NCBI GenBank assembly: GCA_039545295.1
Contig: BCIK01000006.1
Coordinates: 372,001 to 436,000 of the forward strand
DNA length: 64,000 nucleotides
Reading direction: 5' to 3'
From: Udeniomyces pyricola
Lineage: Eukaryota; Basidiomycota; Tremellomycetes; Cystofilobasidiales; Mrakiaceae
The stretch's first letter is position 1. Each line of letters opens with the position of its first letter. A program made the position numbers and the translations under genes. The notes under the pieces were generated by a model. The model did no database searches, was not told the origin of the DNA, and saw only the letters and a list, made by a program, of their open reading frames with translations. This document shows, in pieces, positions 27,779 through 38,900 of this stretch.

Positions 27779-30377
27779 ATGAAGGGATCGCCAGCCTCCC
27801 CTGCGACTACGCCTTCCTTTCCTCTTCAGCCTATGACTTCCCCTACCATCCTCTCATCAACACTACCTCCTCCCTACGTATCCCACCCATCGCAGCCGCC
27901 AACGAATCGTCGACGTCTCTCGAACCCACCACACTCCCACCAGACTTCTCCACCACCCAACTCGGTGACCCCTACGCCCAAGCGACAAAGTTCGAAACTC
28001 CCCCTTTCCACCAATCACACACGTTCTCATTCTCCTTCGTCCCCTTATGGCAGCACCATGCACCTCCCTGCGTCCACCCCCGAAAGTGATAGATGCAATG
28101 GTGAGGACTCATGGGATGAACTCATTCCAATTCCAAGAGGGGAGTCTTCTGCAGGGGGCAAGTGGGGAGCTTACCGCCGGTTGAGCAGTACGGCCGTCGT
28201 CATTTTGTTCCTCCTATCATTCTGCTGGCTTGGCATCACCGGCCACGAGGGGAGCGCGTCTTCATCCACTGGCAGGGGCCTCGACCTCAACAGTGGTGGG
28301 AAAGTCCAGCTTGGGTCAGAACATGGCACCAATGAGGATGATTGTACGTGATAGCCAGTCCGACTTGAGACGCGTCTGCTATCATTTATCCATTCGTGTA
28401 TTGTCAGACGTTTAGAACACTGATCTGTTACAACCCCCCTTTCCGTTCATTACCTTAATGGATTCCTTCATGCAGTGCTCAAGTTTGATTTCTCGCGCTA
28501 TCGGATGCTGGAAACTGTATCTGAGACCGATCTCGCTCTAGACAAGAAGGGTAGGTCCTCAATTCAAGGCGTCATGTCTTCCCAACCCCCCCCCCCTTTC
28601 CCTTCTCCCTTTAGACTCCCCCTTTCAAAGTCATTTGTTGACACTATCGTTTTTCTTTTTGTCTTTCTCTTTCAATCATCGGATGCGTCTGTTGTTTTCT
28701 TACAGGTCGTCGAGTCATCATCATTGGGTCAGCCAATCTATTTTGAGGATTCTCGACGTTACCCATGGCAATCATGAACGCTGACCGTTTCATGACTGGG
28801 TTGCCTTTGTTTCCTTCCTGTTGTGTTGACCACAGCGATATTCACGGTTCTTATGACCCTCTTCAAAAGCTTCTCAAGAAACTCTCGTATACGCCCAAGC
28901 GGGACACGTTCCTTCACGTTGGAGATCTCATCGCCAAGGGACCTTCTCCCCTACCTGTGCTCGCCTACCTACGCAAGCTCAACGTCCGCGGCGTTCGGGG
29001 CAACCATGACCAGCCCGTGCTCGAATGGCGGAGCTGGATGAACGAAGTCGTCCGACGGAACGCCAAGGTTCGGACCGTCGAGGACTTTGGCAAGTGGAGC
29101 GAGAAGGAAGGCAGGAAGATTGGCTTCCCAGAAGGATGGAAGTGGGGGAAGGAACATTTTGAGATTGCGAGGAGTTTGAAGAAGGAGGATTATGATTACC
29201 TGGTTTCGTTGCCACTCCAATTGCATCGTAGGTGGTCTTCTTTCTTTTGACCCTCCTCTTGTACCCTCTCGTCATGTGTGGAACACCATAGACCATCATC
29301 TATGAAAGCGGCTAAAACCGTTTCCTTTCTGTTTGTTTCTCACTCCCTGGCTCGTGTTCCTCTTTTAAAAATTTCATCAGTCCCTTCCCTTCACTCCGTC
29401 ATTGTTCACGCTGGTCTTTTGCCTTCTGATCCCCTTGAATCGGTCTCTCTCGACGACAACCTCACGACTATCTCTGTTCCTCTTCCGCATTGGAAAACGC
29501 CGAGCTTACCTCGACTCGAAGCCGAGCTCTCCCTCCTTTCCGGTCGCGACATCCCTCAGAACGCCGATCCATGGACGCTTATCAACATGAGAAGTATCCT
29601 GCCCAATGGAGAGATCACAAAGGAGGCAAGTGAGGGAGAAGAATGGAGTAAGAGTTGGAATGAGGAAATGGGGGCTTGTAAAGGGAAGGAGTGGAAGGAT
29701 GGGAAGAAGGGTGTAGACGATATGGAGGAGGACGAAGAGGAAGAGATTGTAGAGGAAAATATGGAGGGGGAAGAATCCAGCGTGAAAGACGTATCGATGC
29801 GCAAGATGGACAAGGTGCCGAGGAAGAAGAAAGGAGGCAAGAAGTGGCGTCCAATCAAGCCTAAACCGAGCGCTTGTTCGCCTGTGTCGGTCATTTATGT
29901 ACGTCCCTCGTGCCTCTGACATGGATTCGTTGTCGCTCGAACAGCCAAACTGCGAAAGGAAGTATGGAGTGAAGCTAAACGCTACTTTGTCTTTCTATGA
30001 TTTCGTGCCACCTTCTACAGGGTCACGCTGCCGGTTTGTTGCCTTCTTTTTTTCACGATTTGAAGCGGTCATGGCTGTCGACATCCATTCCGACCTCCCG
30101 GCAGTCCAATGTCGTCAGAGCTGACTCTCCTTTTCATTCTCCATCCAACTCTGGTTTGATCGACCCTCTGTTCTCTCGTGTGACCTCACTCTCCTCCTCC
30201 TCTATAGGCCGAGGACTGGACATTCATCCGTACTCGTTCGGGCTAGATTCCGGCTGCGTCTACGGCAGGCAGTTGACGGCCCTCATCCTGGGAGATCTTG
30301 GAGGACTGGACAAGTATGAGTCGGTGACGGTTGGGGATCGTGTGGGAAAGCTTGTCAGTATCAAGTGTCCGTCGTAG
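27779..30377 (+). CDS. PPN2: Membrane-anchored calcineurin-like metallophosphatase, Ppn2-type endopolyphosphatase
   Basis: The ATG at 27779 begins a roughly 145-residue Ser/Pro-rich cytosolic tail, followed by one transmembrane segment (TAVVILFLLSFCWLGI, about 28195-28242). The lumenal part reads LKFDFSRYRML, then RRVIIIGDIHGSYDPLQKLL across an intron at about 28728-28837, then FLHVGDLIAKGP and VRGVRGNHDQP. GDIHG, GDLIAKGP and GNHD are the metal-binding motifs of the calcineurin-like phosphoesterase fold. Later exons give SVIVHAGLLPSDPL, an acidic Glu/Lys-rich insertion (about 29620-29860) and a GHAAGRGLDIHPYSFGLDSGCVYG block that carries the last histidine ligands. Yeast Ppn2 is a vacuolar Zn-dependent endopolyphosphatase with the same topology, so vacuolar polyphosphate cleavage is the likely role. 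The acidic insertion is unusually long. Confidence 0.85.
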
Positions 30378-30791
30378 ATGTTCAGGGAGCTCATGTGATC
30401 ATGTCGACTAGGACCGTCCAAGGCTGAGGAGGCGAGAAAGGGTGGGAAGAGTTTTTTATCGATGCGTATATGGTGCCTCTTTTCTTGATTTGCTAGATCT
30501 TTGTCCATCTTTGAGTTGGACAGCGTTCACGGATGACGGTTGAGCAACTACCCAAGAACAAGAAAAATAAATGAAAAGGAATTAAGTTATGAGACCCGGC
30601 CGGATCTCCTTTCCAATTTCCTCGCCAATCATCGATCATCGATCATCCAGCCAGCACATGACATGCATGACAGCACAGGCCAGCCGCTCTAGGCGACTTC
30701 ACCTCGTCGGATCCAGCCCACCCAGTACCCAAGCCCACCACGACTTGACATTCACATTCTCCTCTCATCGCTTCCATCTTTTCTTTCCCCC
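30378..30791. other. Spacer between PPN2-like and SLY1 genes
   Basis: About 410 bp with a short 3' flank and a CT-rich leader directly before the SLY1 ATG. Nothing else was recognised. Confidence 0.45.
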
Positions 30792-33700
30792 ATGGCGTCT
30801 TCACCCCCCAACACGCTCCTCAACGCTCAAACCAAAGCCCTCCTCTCTCTCCTCAACCTCAACGCCAAGCCCAGTCCGGATTCCAAGGACACCTTGCCCC
30901 CGAACCTCGCGGGCGCCAACGCAGGCCTCGTCTGGAAGGTGCTCGTCCTCGATGAGATGAGCAAGGACGTCTTGGCCACTACGCTTAGAGTTCAGGATCT
31001 CCGAGAGCAGGGTATCACGCTTCATATGTCAGTAGTGTATCGGTTATGGGAGCGTTGGATTTTTGATTAGGAGGCAGGTTCGGTAATATGCTTCCAACGA
31101 GGAACGCGTCCGGAAGCACGAGGGGGGGGGGGGGGGGGNNCGCATCTTCGCTGTGCAGGCTGTTTCAACCCCATGATGCTCCTATGTTCTCTCTTGGACA
31201 ACCCAAAACTTCCAGTGCTGCTATGTTCATAACGATTGACTGAAGACTTGGTGGCTCTCGTCTGTCGATGACTTGTGTGGTGACAGGCAATTGCATAGCA
31301 ACCGACCGGCGCTGCCAGACGTGCCGGCGATCTACTTCATCTCGCCTACCCAGCACAACATTCGTCGGGTTGCAGAGGTCAGTCCTCCTCCTCGCCTTCT
31401 GGTCTCAACTTACTCCCTGTCTCTTTCGCTATCACTCCACTGGGAAGTTGAACCCACCAACTCAGGCAGATCTGCAGGGACGCAGAGCGTTAGGTCGATG
31501 GACTCATGACTGACTTTGAAGGACCGGATATGGTCGCTGCTGCGTGTCGACAGGATCTCAATCAAGGCCTTTACGACTCGATTCACCTCAACTTTACGTC
31601 TTCTTTGCCTCGACCGCTGCTCGAGGAGCTCGCTGGACTCGTTGCCAAGGATGGAACGGGGGAACTCATAGAACAGGTATCGTTCATTCGTTGTTTTCGG
31701 CCCACGGGGTTACCCTTCTGTCACTTCTTTCCGAGGGGACGAGACTGACCTCGTATATGCTCTCCTTTCTTTCAAACTCAAACTCATCCTCATCTGATCT
31801 ACGACCTACCTCGTATCTTTCAATGACCACTCTAGGTGTACGATCAATATCTCGACTTCATCGTCCCTTCCCAATCCCTCTTCTCTTTACTCCCACGTCT
31901 ACCCTCCGCATCTTCCTCTCCTGTCCCGCTAGCCACTCCCTCTTCGAAACAATCCAACCCACCTCAAGGCCCTCCCACTGCTGATCCTCGACCGACGTAC
32001 GCCCTGCTCAACGATCCTTCCTCCACCGAAGCCATCATCGAGGAAGAAATCGACCGCATCGCTAAGGGCCTCTTCTCCGTGCTCGCCACCATGGGCAGCG
32101 TCCCACTCATCCGAAGTCCGAGGGGCAACGCAGCCGAGATGGTCGCGAGGAAACTCGATGGAAAGCTAAGGGATGCACTGGCATCGGCTGGAAGGGGTGG
32201 GAGTGGAGGGCTGTTCAGTGGTGGAGGCGGAGGCTTGACCGGGGATGGCATCGGGGGTCTGCAACGACCTCGTGAGTTGCCCTTGGAGCAGGTCTTTCTC
32301 GCTCACTCTCTACAATGGAGAATGAGTCAAGAACCTTCGGTCTTGAAACTGATTTACGTCATTGTCGTCTTTTACCCTCGCTAGTTCTTGTCATTCTGGA
32401 CCGGAACGTCGATCTCGTTCCGATGCTCAGCCATTCGTGGACGTACCAAGCACTTGTACACGACGTGCTTGACATGAAACTCAATCGGGTCTCTGTTGAG
32501 GTCAGTCTCTCTCTTCCGTTGTCGTCCGTTGTTTTTGTTGAAGTCCTTCTCGTGATGAGGCGCAGAAGCCTCCTCACATTCGAGATTGACATGAGCCAAC
32601 TGACATTTGCTTTCTGCATCCATCCGTCTTTCATGTCGCTTTCACACATTCCGTGCGTCGCGGTATACCCATATATACACGAAACCTACGTACTGACCTA
32701 TATATATATATGTATATATATTTATATAACCAGGCGCCCGAAAACGGCAAAATCCAAAAGAAGTCGTACGACTTTGATTCCAAGGACTACTTTTGGGCCA
32801 AGAACGCGGCGAAGCCGTTTCCCGAGGTCGCTGAGGACATCGATACTGAGCTTAACCGGTCCGTCAAGACCATGAATTATCCCCCCTCCCCCCTCCCCCT
32901 CTACCTTTTCATTCTCCACGCACTCCTTTGTTGGGTTTTGTGTAACAAAGCTGGAAAAGGACTGACATCTCATTCCTTCTTGCCTTTCATCTTCTTCCTC
33001 GTGCCTTTTCCTGGTCTTGAATGGCTCGGTGATTTGTTGTTTGTAGATACAAGACGGATGCCGCTGAGATCACGCGTTCGACGGGCATGTCCGACGTCAA
33101 CGATGTCTCCCAAATGTGCGTCTCGTGACCAAGTCAACCAAAGAAAGCGGTTGGAATGAATGAGGAGCGTTCATCATCTGACTCACATTCACAAACACTC
33201 CTTCCTTTGCTCGGATGATCGTTTGCTTCTTTCTTTTTCTTTCAGTGATTTCTCATCTAATGCGGCCCACCTCAAGACGGCCATCACCTTGCTTCCTGAG
33301 CTGACGGCGCGCAAGCATACTCTTGATACTCACATGAACATCGCGACCGCTCTCTTGCAGGCGATTAAGTCGCGTGGACTCGATACGCTGTTCCAGACGG
33401 AGGAGGCGATCACGAAGCAGGTACGCCTCCTCCTTACGTTTCTCCCTCTTTTTCTCTCAATTTTGCCTCATTTTCCCTGGAAAATCCGGAGATTGCTCGG
33501 CAGGGACGCGTCATGAGTCATCGTGCAGTTAAGCTCAACGTCGTCATGATCTGCTCTCTCTCTGTCTTTCTCTTTCGCTCTCTCTGTCTTTCTATCCGTC
33601 CTCACATGCAGAACAAATCCGTGATCCTTGATATTCTTCGGGACCGAGACGAGATGTCCTGTACGGACGAGGACAAGCTTCGACTCGTCATCATCTACTT

Positions 33701-34923
33701 CCTCTCTATGCCTGATAACGCGGTGACCAAAGAGGACATGGCCGAGCTCGTGCTCGCCCTCAAGACGAGCGGAGCCGATATGAGCGCCTTGGAATATGTC
33801 AAGAGGTCAGTAAAGGTTGACTCCGGGTGAACGGTGGCTGAGTTGTGAAGGGCGTGAGGACCGCCCCCCCCCCGGAAGAGAAAAAAAAGAAGTTGTTTGG
33901 AGTTTCCCCCCCCCCCCCCCCCCCCCCTCTTTGGGGTTGTTCATCCCTTCCTCGTTTCTCCCCCCCCCCCCCCCCCCCCCCNNNNNCCCCCCCCCCCCGC
34001 CTCCTCGTTTCCTAATCTCAACACACAAATGTGGATTCAACAACAAACACAACAAACACAACAAACACAACAGGGTCAGAGAGATTACACGAATGACCAT
34101 GCTCGCGACTGCTCCTGCAGCGCCCGTGACGTCGGGTGGGGAACTCTTCCGTGGGATCGGCGTTCTGAGTAGTAGGGTGAGTGGCGACGACCAACTCACA
34201 CCCTCCCCCCTTCCCCTTGTTTCCTTCTCGTTGCCTTTCTCTCTCCTTTCATTTTGTTCTGTCTGACACTTAGCCTTTCTTGGACACCATTTCGACCCTT
34301 TCGGTTGGCTGGTACCATCAAATCCTTACCTTTCTCCCTTCACTCCTCCTCCTTCTCTCTCCCTTTCCCCACCCCAAATTTAAAATAACCACCAGATCTC
34401 GGACCGACTGAAAGAGAACGGACTACCCCTCGCCGGCGGACTCGATTCGCTCATCTCAGGGGTGAAGAACTTCCTGCCGGCTCAAAAGAACCTGACGTTG
34501 ACGCGACTGGTGGAGGCGTTGATGGAACCCGCGACGGCGACGACCCAAGCGTTGCAAGACACGGATGACTACCTCCTCTTTGATCCCCGGTCGGCAAGAC
34601 CGTCGAGTGGAATCGCCCGTGCGGGTGGAGGAGGGAAGAATCGACATGTCTTTGGGGAGGCCGTCGTGTTTGTCGTCGGAGGAGGAGGCTACGTCGAGTA
34701 TACTAACTTGATCGAATGGGCCGAACGCTCGGCGACGGGCGGAAGTGGCGGGCTCGGTGGAGGAGGTGGAGGTGGAAGTGGAAGTGGTGGGGGAGGAGGC
34801 ATCGGTGGGAGTGGTCACTCGAGCGGAGGTGGAGGTAAGAAAATCACCTATGGCTCGACTGAGATCTTGAGTCCCAGCGCGTTCTTGCATACGATGTCGA
34901 GTCTGGCAGAGCAGAAAAGTTAG
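30792..34923 (+). CDS. SLY1: SM-family vesicle fusion protein Sly1
   Basis: The ATG at 30792 starts [20 protein letters not shown]. Exons then read [106 protein letters not shown] and [19 protein letters not shown]-terminal exons hold [13 protein letters not shown] and [16 protein letters not shown], with the stop at 34921-34923. These are hallmark blocks of the Sec1/Munc18 fold, and the pattern is that of Sly1, which binds the syntaxin Sed5 and promotes ER-Golgi SNARE assembly. A long Gly/Ser-rich insert precedes the last 30 residues. There are at least nine introns. Two contain assembly gaps (Ns at 31139-31140 and 33982-33986) inside G or C runs, so coding sequence is probably unaffected. 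Confidence 0.92.
31122..31140. repeat. Poly-G tract with assembly gap in a SLY1 intron
   Basis: A run of at least 17 G ends in two Ns. It lies in an intron, and the read-through was evidently not resolved. Confidence 0.9.
32699..32728. repeat. (TA)n-rich tract in a SLY1 intron
   Basis: An alternating TA run with two interruptions sits directly before the 3' splice site that precedes [14 protein letters not shown]. It replaces the usual pyrimidine tract. Confidence 0.85.
33906..33998. repeat. Two long poly-C tracts with a 5-N gap in a SLY1 intron
   Basis: C-runs at 33906-33927 and 33960-33998 lie in the intron 33806-34073; the second is interrupted by Ns at 33982-33986. A short (ACAACAA)n repeat (34039-34072) separates them from the acceptor. 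Confidence 0.9.
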
Positions 34924-35961
34924 ACCATACCATTAAAGAGGAGAGAGGAGAGGGAGGAGGGAGAAGGGAGGGAGGGGAAGAGGGAAACGGGGGTCGACCG
35001 CCGGGCCTTTTCTGTTTCTCTCTTGTTGTTGTTATTGTTTTTTTTTTTTCTATCCTTCTGTCCTTGTTTTTTTTTTTTCTCCCTCTTCTTCGCGTGTTCT
35101 GATGTGGATGTCGATTGGATGGGAAAGGAAAGGAAGTGAAGGGAGAGGGGAAGCTGAAGGCGTTTATAGATCTATGCAAGCTACAGTCTTTCATTTCTCC
35201 TGATCAGTTTAACTAAACGGTGATTAGGCCAGGTTGTCCCTATCATTCATTTCAAACTCACTCGACTCGACGACGACGAAACATATCTGACTTGCCCAGG
35301 CGGGTGGGAGGGGGAGGGTTAGACCCCTGTTTTTCCAGTCCAATGTGGTCGTTACCGTTCTGCTGCGTTGAAGATAGGAGAATACGGGAAAGAAAGGGGG
35401 GGAGGGAGGGAGGGAGGAAGTTTTGTGTTCTCACGCATTCGTTCGAAGAACGGACGAACGAGCCGAAACCCGGCAGCTAGCTGATCAGTCGCGAAGGTCT
35501 CATAAATAGCCTTGCAGATCGAAAGAGGATCATCAGGTGTAGAGAAAAGTCGTAGGTTTTGAGCCGGAATCGGGGGGGGGGGGATCGATCGGAGGTCGAA
35601 GCACGGACAGAAGAATACGAAGAGATGGAATGAAAAAGAAGAGAAGATACCATATAGGAAACGGGAAGGAAAGCGGGGGGAGGGGAGGGAAAAGACAAGG
35701 AGGTATCAAGGGAGGAAGGAAGGGGAGGAAATGGAGTCTCGACCGGTACATCATCAAACGACGGAAAGGAAAGAAACCCGGGTCCCAGAGGCCAGGACGC
35801 GTTTGGATGACAATGAAAGACAAAGGAAAACTAGAAGTAAACCAAGGGCTCTCAGAAAAGAAGGAAGAAGAGGCGAAAGGGGGAGGGGGGGCAGGGGAGA
35901 AACAAGAAAAAGAAAGGAAGGAGAAAAAAATGTAGCAAAACGATAAGGAGAATGGATTCCA
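34924..35961. other. Convergent 3' flanks of SLY1 and CTR9, purine-rich
   Basis: SLY1 ends on the plus strand and CTR9 on the minus strand. The part nearest CTR9 (about 35570-35940) is strongly purine-rich on the plus strand, so pyrimidine-rich on the CTR9 sense strand. G-runs occur near 35397 and 35572. The 100-codon frames here are Arg/Lys/Glu/Gly translations of this bias and are not genes. Confidence 0.5.
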
Positions 35962-38900
35962 TCATTCCTCGTCCGAGTCTGAAATTGTCTCTTTTGAGAT
36001 ACTGCATCGAGAGATAAAGGAAATGGGAGGTAAAGGAAACGGGTCGGACACAAGATGACAGGGGAGGGGAGCAAACAAAAAGAGAAAGGAGGACAGAGGT
36101 TAGCTTTCGCCAAAGCTAAGAAAGAAAGGTAGGGAAGCGGGAGAGCGAGCGAGAGATGCAACAACAATAACGACAACAAGAGGTAGAGGAAGACGCGGCG
36201 GTACCGGTGGAACGTACACTTTCTTTCCTCGCTTGCTTTTTTTGGGCGCAGAGGTAGCAGCGGCCTGTCCATCCTCGTCATCCGACCCTTGGACAGCAGC
36301 AGCTTTCTTCTTCCGCGATTTAGGCTTGGACTGGAGTAACATTGGAAGAATTGTGATGTGATACACACGCACACACATTTGAAGGAAGAAGAAAGCGGAA
36401 AAAAAAGGAATCGAACCGATAAAGACCAGATCAGCTATGGTCCCCTTCGTCCATCTCCTGCTCATCTCTACGAGATCCAAACCCAGACCTGACCGAAAAC
36501 GGGCAACTCACCTTAACTCTCGGTTCATCGTCAACGTCCATGTCCCTTCCGGATGCAGCCTCACCATCTTCCTCATCCGGATCGGCGTACCGCTTCATCT
36601 TCTTCGCCTTCTTCTTCTTGGGTCGTCTCTCCTGAGGCTCCTCTTCTGAGCCACTCGCCGCTCCATCAACGCTACCTTCTCCATCCGACATGTCCGCTTT
36701 CTTACGTCGCCTACCCCCACCGCCGCCACCGCCGCCGCCGCGAGCCGTCGGCTTCTTGTCGTACTCGGACACGTCGACGGTGACCCAGGAAGCGACGTCC
36801 TCGCGATCCTTGCGTCGCTTCTCGGCGAGCTCTTCGGCTTGACGTCGGATTTCGGCCATGCGTTGAGCCTACACGACGTAACGGAAACAAACAAACGAAC
36901 AAACAAAAGGGAGGAAAACAACAGTCAGAGAGAAAAGGAAAGACAAAACAAAGATAAAACAAGAAGAAGAAGAAAAAAAACCACGCTCACCTCTTTGATG
37001 GCCAACTTTTCCCTTTCCTCCTCCCGCCTCTTCTTGGCTTCCGCCACCGTCGCCTCGGCCTGACTCTCGTAAGCCTCTTGCTTGCTCTTCTCGATGGGGA
37101 TCTTTCGGAGGATACCCTGGCCGTATTTGTATCGCTGCTCGGCCGTGTCGACGCTGTAAGGGAGGGCTCGCGAGCGATCGGTCGAGAGGGCGAGGAAGAT
37201 CCTGAAAGCGGGGGGGGGGGGGGAACCACGCAAGAAAAAAAAAAGAAGAACGTCAGCTAAACGCAATCTTTTTTTATATATCATCTCAAACTCACAAGAC
37301 ATGGGCTCAGAAGGGAGTGAAAAAAGGCTCAAGACAGGGAGAGCGGAAGAGGGTGAAGAAGGAGGAGGGGGGGGGGGAAGGACGGCAGCGATGAGCTTAC
37401 TTTTGGGAATGGGACGCCTGTTGAAGTCCAGCGTTGAGTTCGGCCAGTGTCCGCTTTTCCACCGGCAACTGTGTCAACATCTCCGCGGCCTTTTGTTGAA
37501 TCATGGCGACGTTGAAGAGGATGGCCTTGTCGTGAGGTTGGATGTGCATCGCCTTTTTTTTATGTCAAACGAAAAGAAGATAAGATGATACGTTCAGGTC
37601 CCAACGAGAGAGAGTCGTTAGCGTTGGGGGCGAATGGGGAAACGCCCGATCGGCCGAGAGAGAAGGGGGGAGGGGATGGTTCAAGGCGTGTCTTGGCAGG
37701 AAAGAGATAAATCCATCGAACCCACCTTTTGGGCGTATCGGAGAGCGAACGTCATGGCAGAAAAATTGCCCTCTCGGTTGGCTTTGGCGAACCACGTCCG
37801 AGCGAGGCAAAGCAGGGTAGGAGGATGCACGCCGTCATAGAATCGTTGCAGGGCGGTCTCGTACTACAGTGAGACGAGCAAATCGAAATGAAGGAAAAGT
37901 GAGGTCAATCAGTGCGTACGCGAAAGAAAAACCGAGAAGAAGAAGAAAAAAGGGGGGGGGGGGACTCACGCTCTCAATGGCCCGCTCAAACTCGTCGTTG
38001 GCAAAGTAGCAGTGTCCCATGTTGACGTAAACGCTCCCGTCGGTCAAACTCTCACGGACTCTCTGGAAGACAGCGAGGGCCTGCCGGGCATTCGAAATTC
38101 GCGTCGCCGAATCGGCGTTGGGAGGTTGATGACCCGTGACGAAAGCGTCTTCGGCAATGGCGATGGCCAACCCTTGGGCCGCGAAACTGCACTCGGGGTC
38201 TTGACTGAGAGCCCGATCATAGTACTCGGCCGCTCGAAGGTAATTCTTGGTCTTCTCCCGAGCGAACGCCCGCATCGCCGACTCGGACTGCTGTTCCTTG
38301 GGCGACAGCTTGGCTTCTCGAGCAGCGCGGTAGGAGAGCGAGCCAGCGGCGCAGAGCGTGTAAACGTCGTTCCGATGGTCCGAGAGAGTCTTGTAGGCGA
38401 ACTCGAGGGCGAAGCGATGAGATTGAGGAGCGGCGTTGGTTGTTTGGATGAGAAAGAAGAGGTAGAAAGCTCGGAGTTCGAGGTTGGACGGTTGAGTCGT
38501 CAGAGCTTCTTTGAGGTACGTGTTGGCCTCGTCGAGTTTGTTGACATCCATAGCCATCGAGGCTAGGCGCACCTTGGCTGCGAACGAAGAAGAGAGAGAG
38601 ATAAACATGAGTATCGATACGCGACAGACTGGGGTCGTGAAAGCCATTGCTTTCTACAGCAGCCAAACGCAATCCAAACTCACCATCAACGTATTCTGGG
38701 TGGATAGCCAGGATCTCACGATACGACTCCTTGGCCTCCACGAGCTTGCCCTGACCCTCGTATGCTCGACCAAGGTTGTACAGCAGCGTCGTTTTCATGG
38801 CCTTGATCTCCTCCCCTTCCATCTTGTCGGCACTCTCCAAAGCTTCTCGGTAGAGACTCTCGGCGCTCTCAAAGTCGCCATCGAGGTGTGCGAGAGCGGC

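Noticed and set aside
29506..29922. Minus-strand frames of 80-138 codons over the PPN2-like acidic region
   Set aside because: They are antisense shadows of the Glu/Lys-rich plus-strand coding exon.
36395..36430. Minus-strand 'GGTTCGATTCC' resembling a tRNA T-loop in a CTR9 intron
   Set aside because: The flanking bases do not form the 5-bp T stem and no other arm is present; it is just intron sequence.
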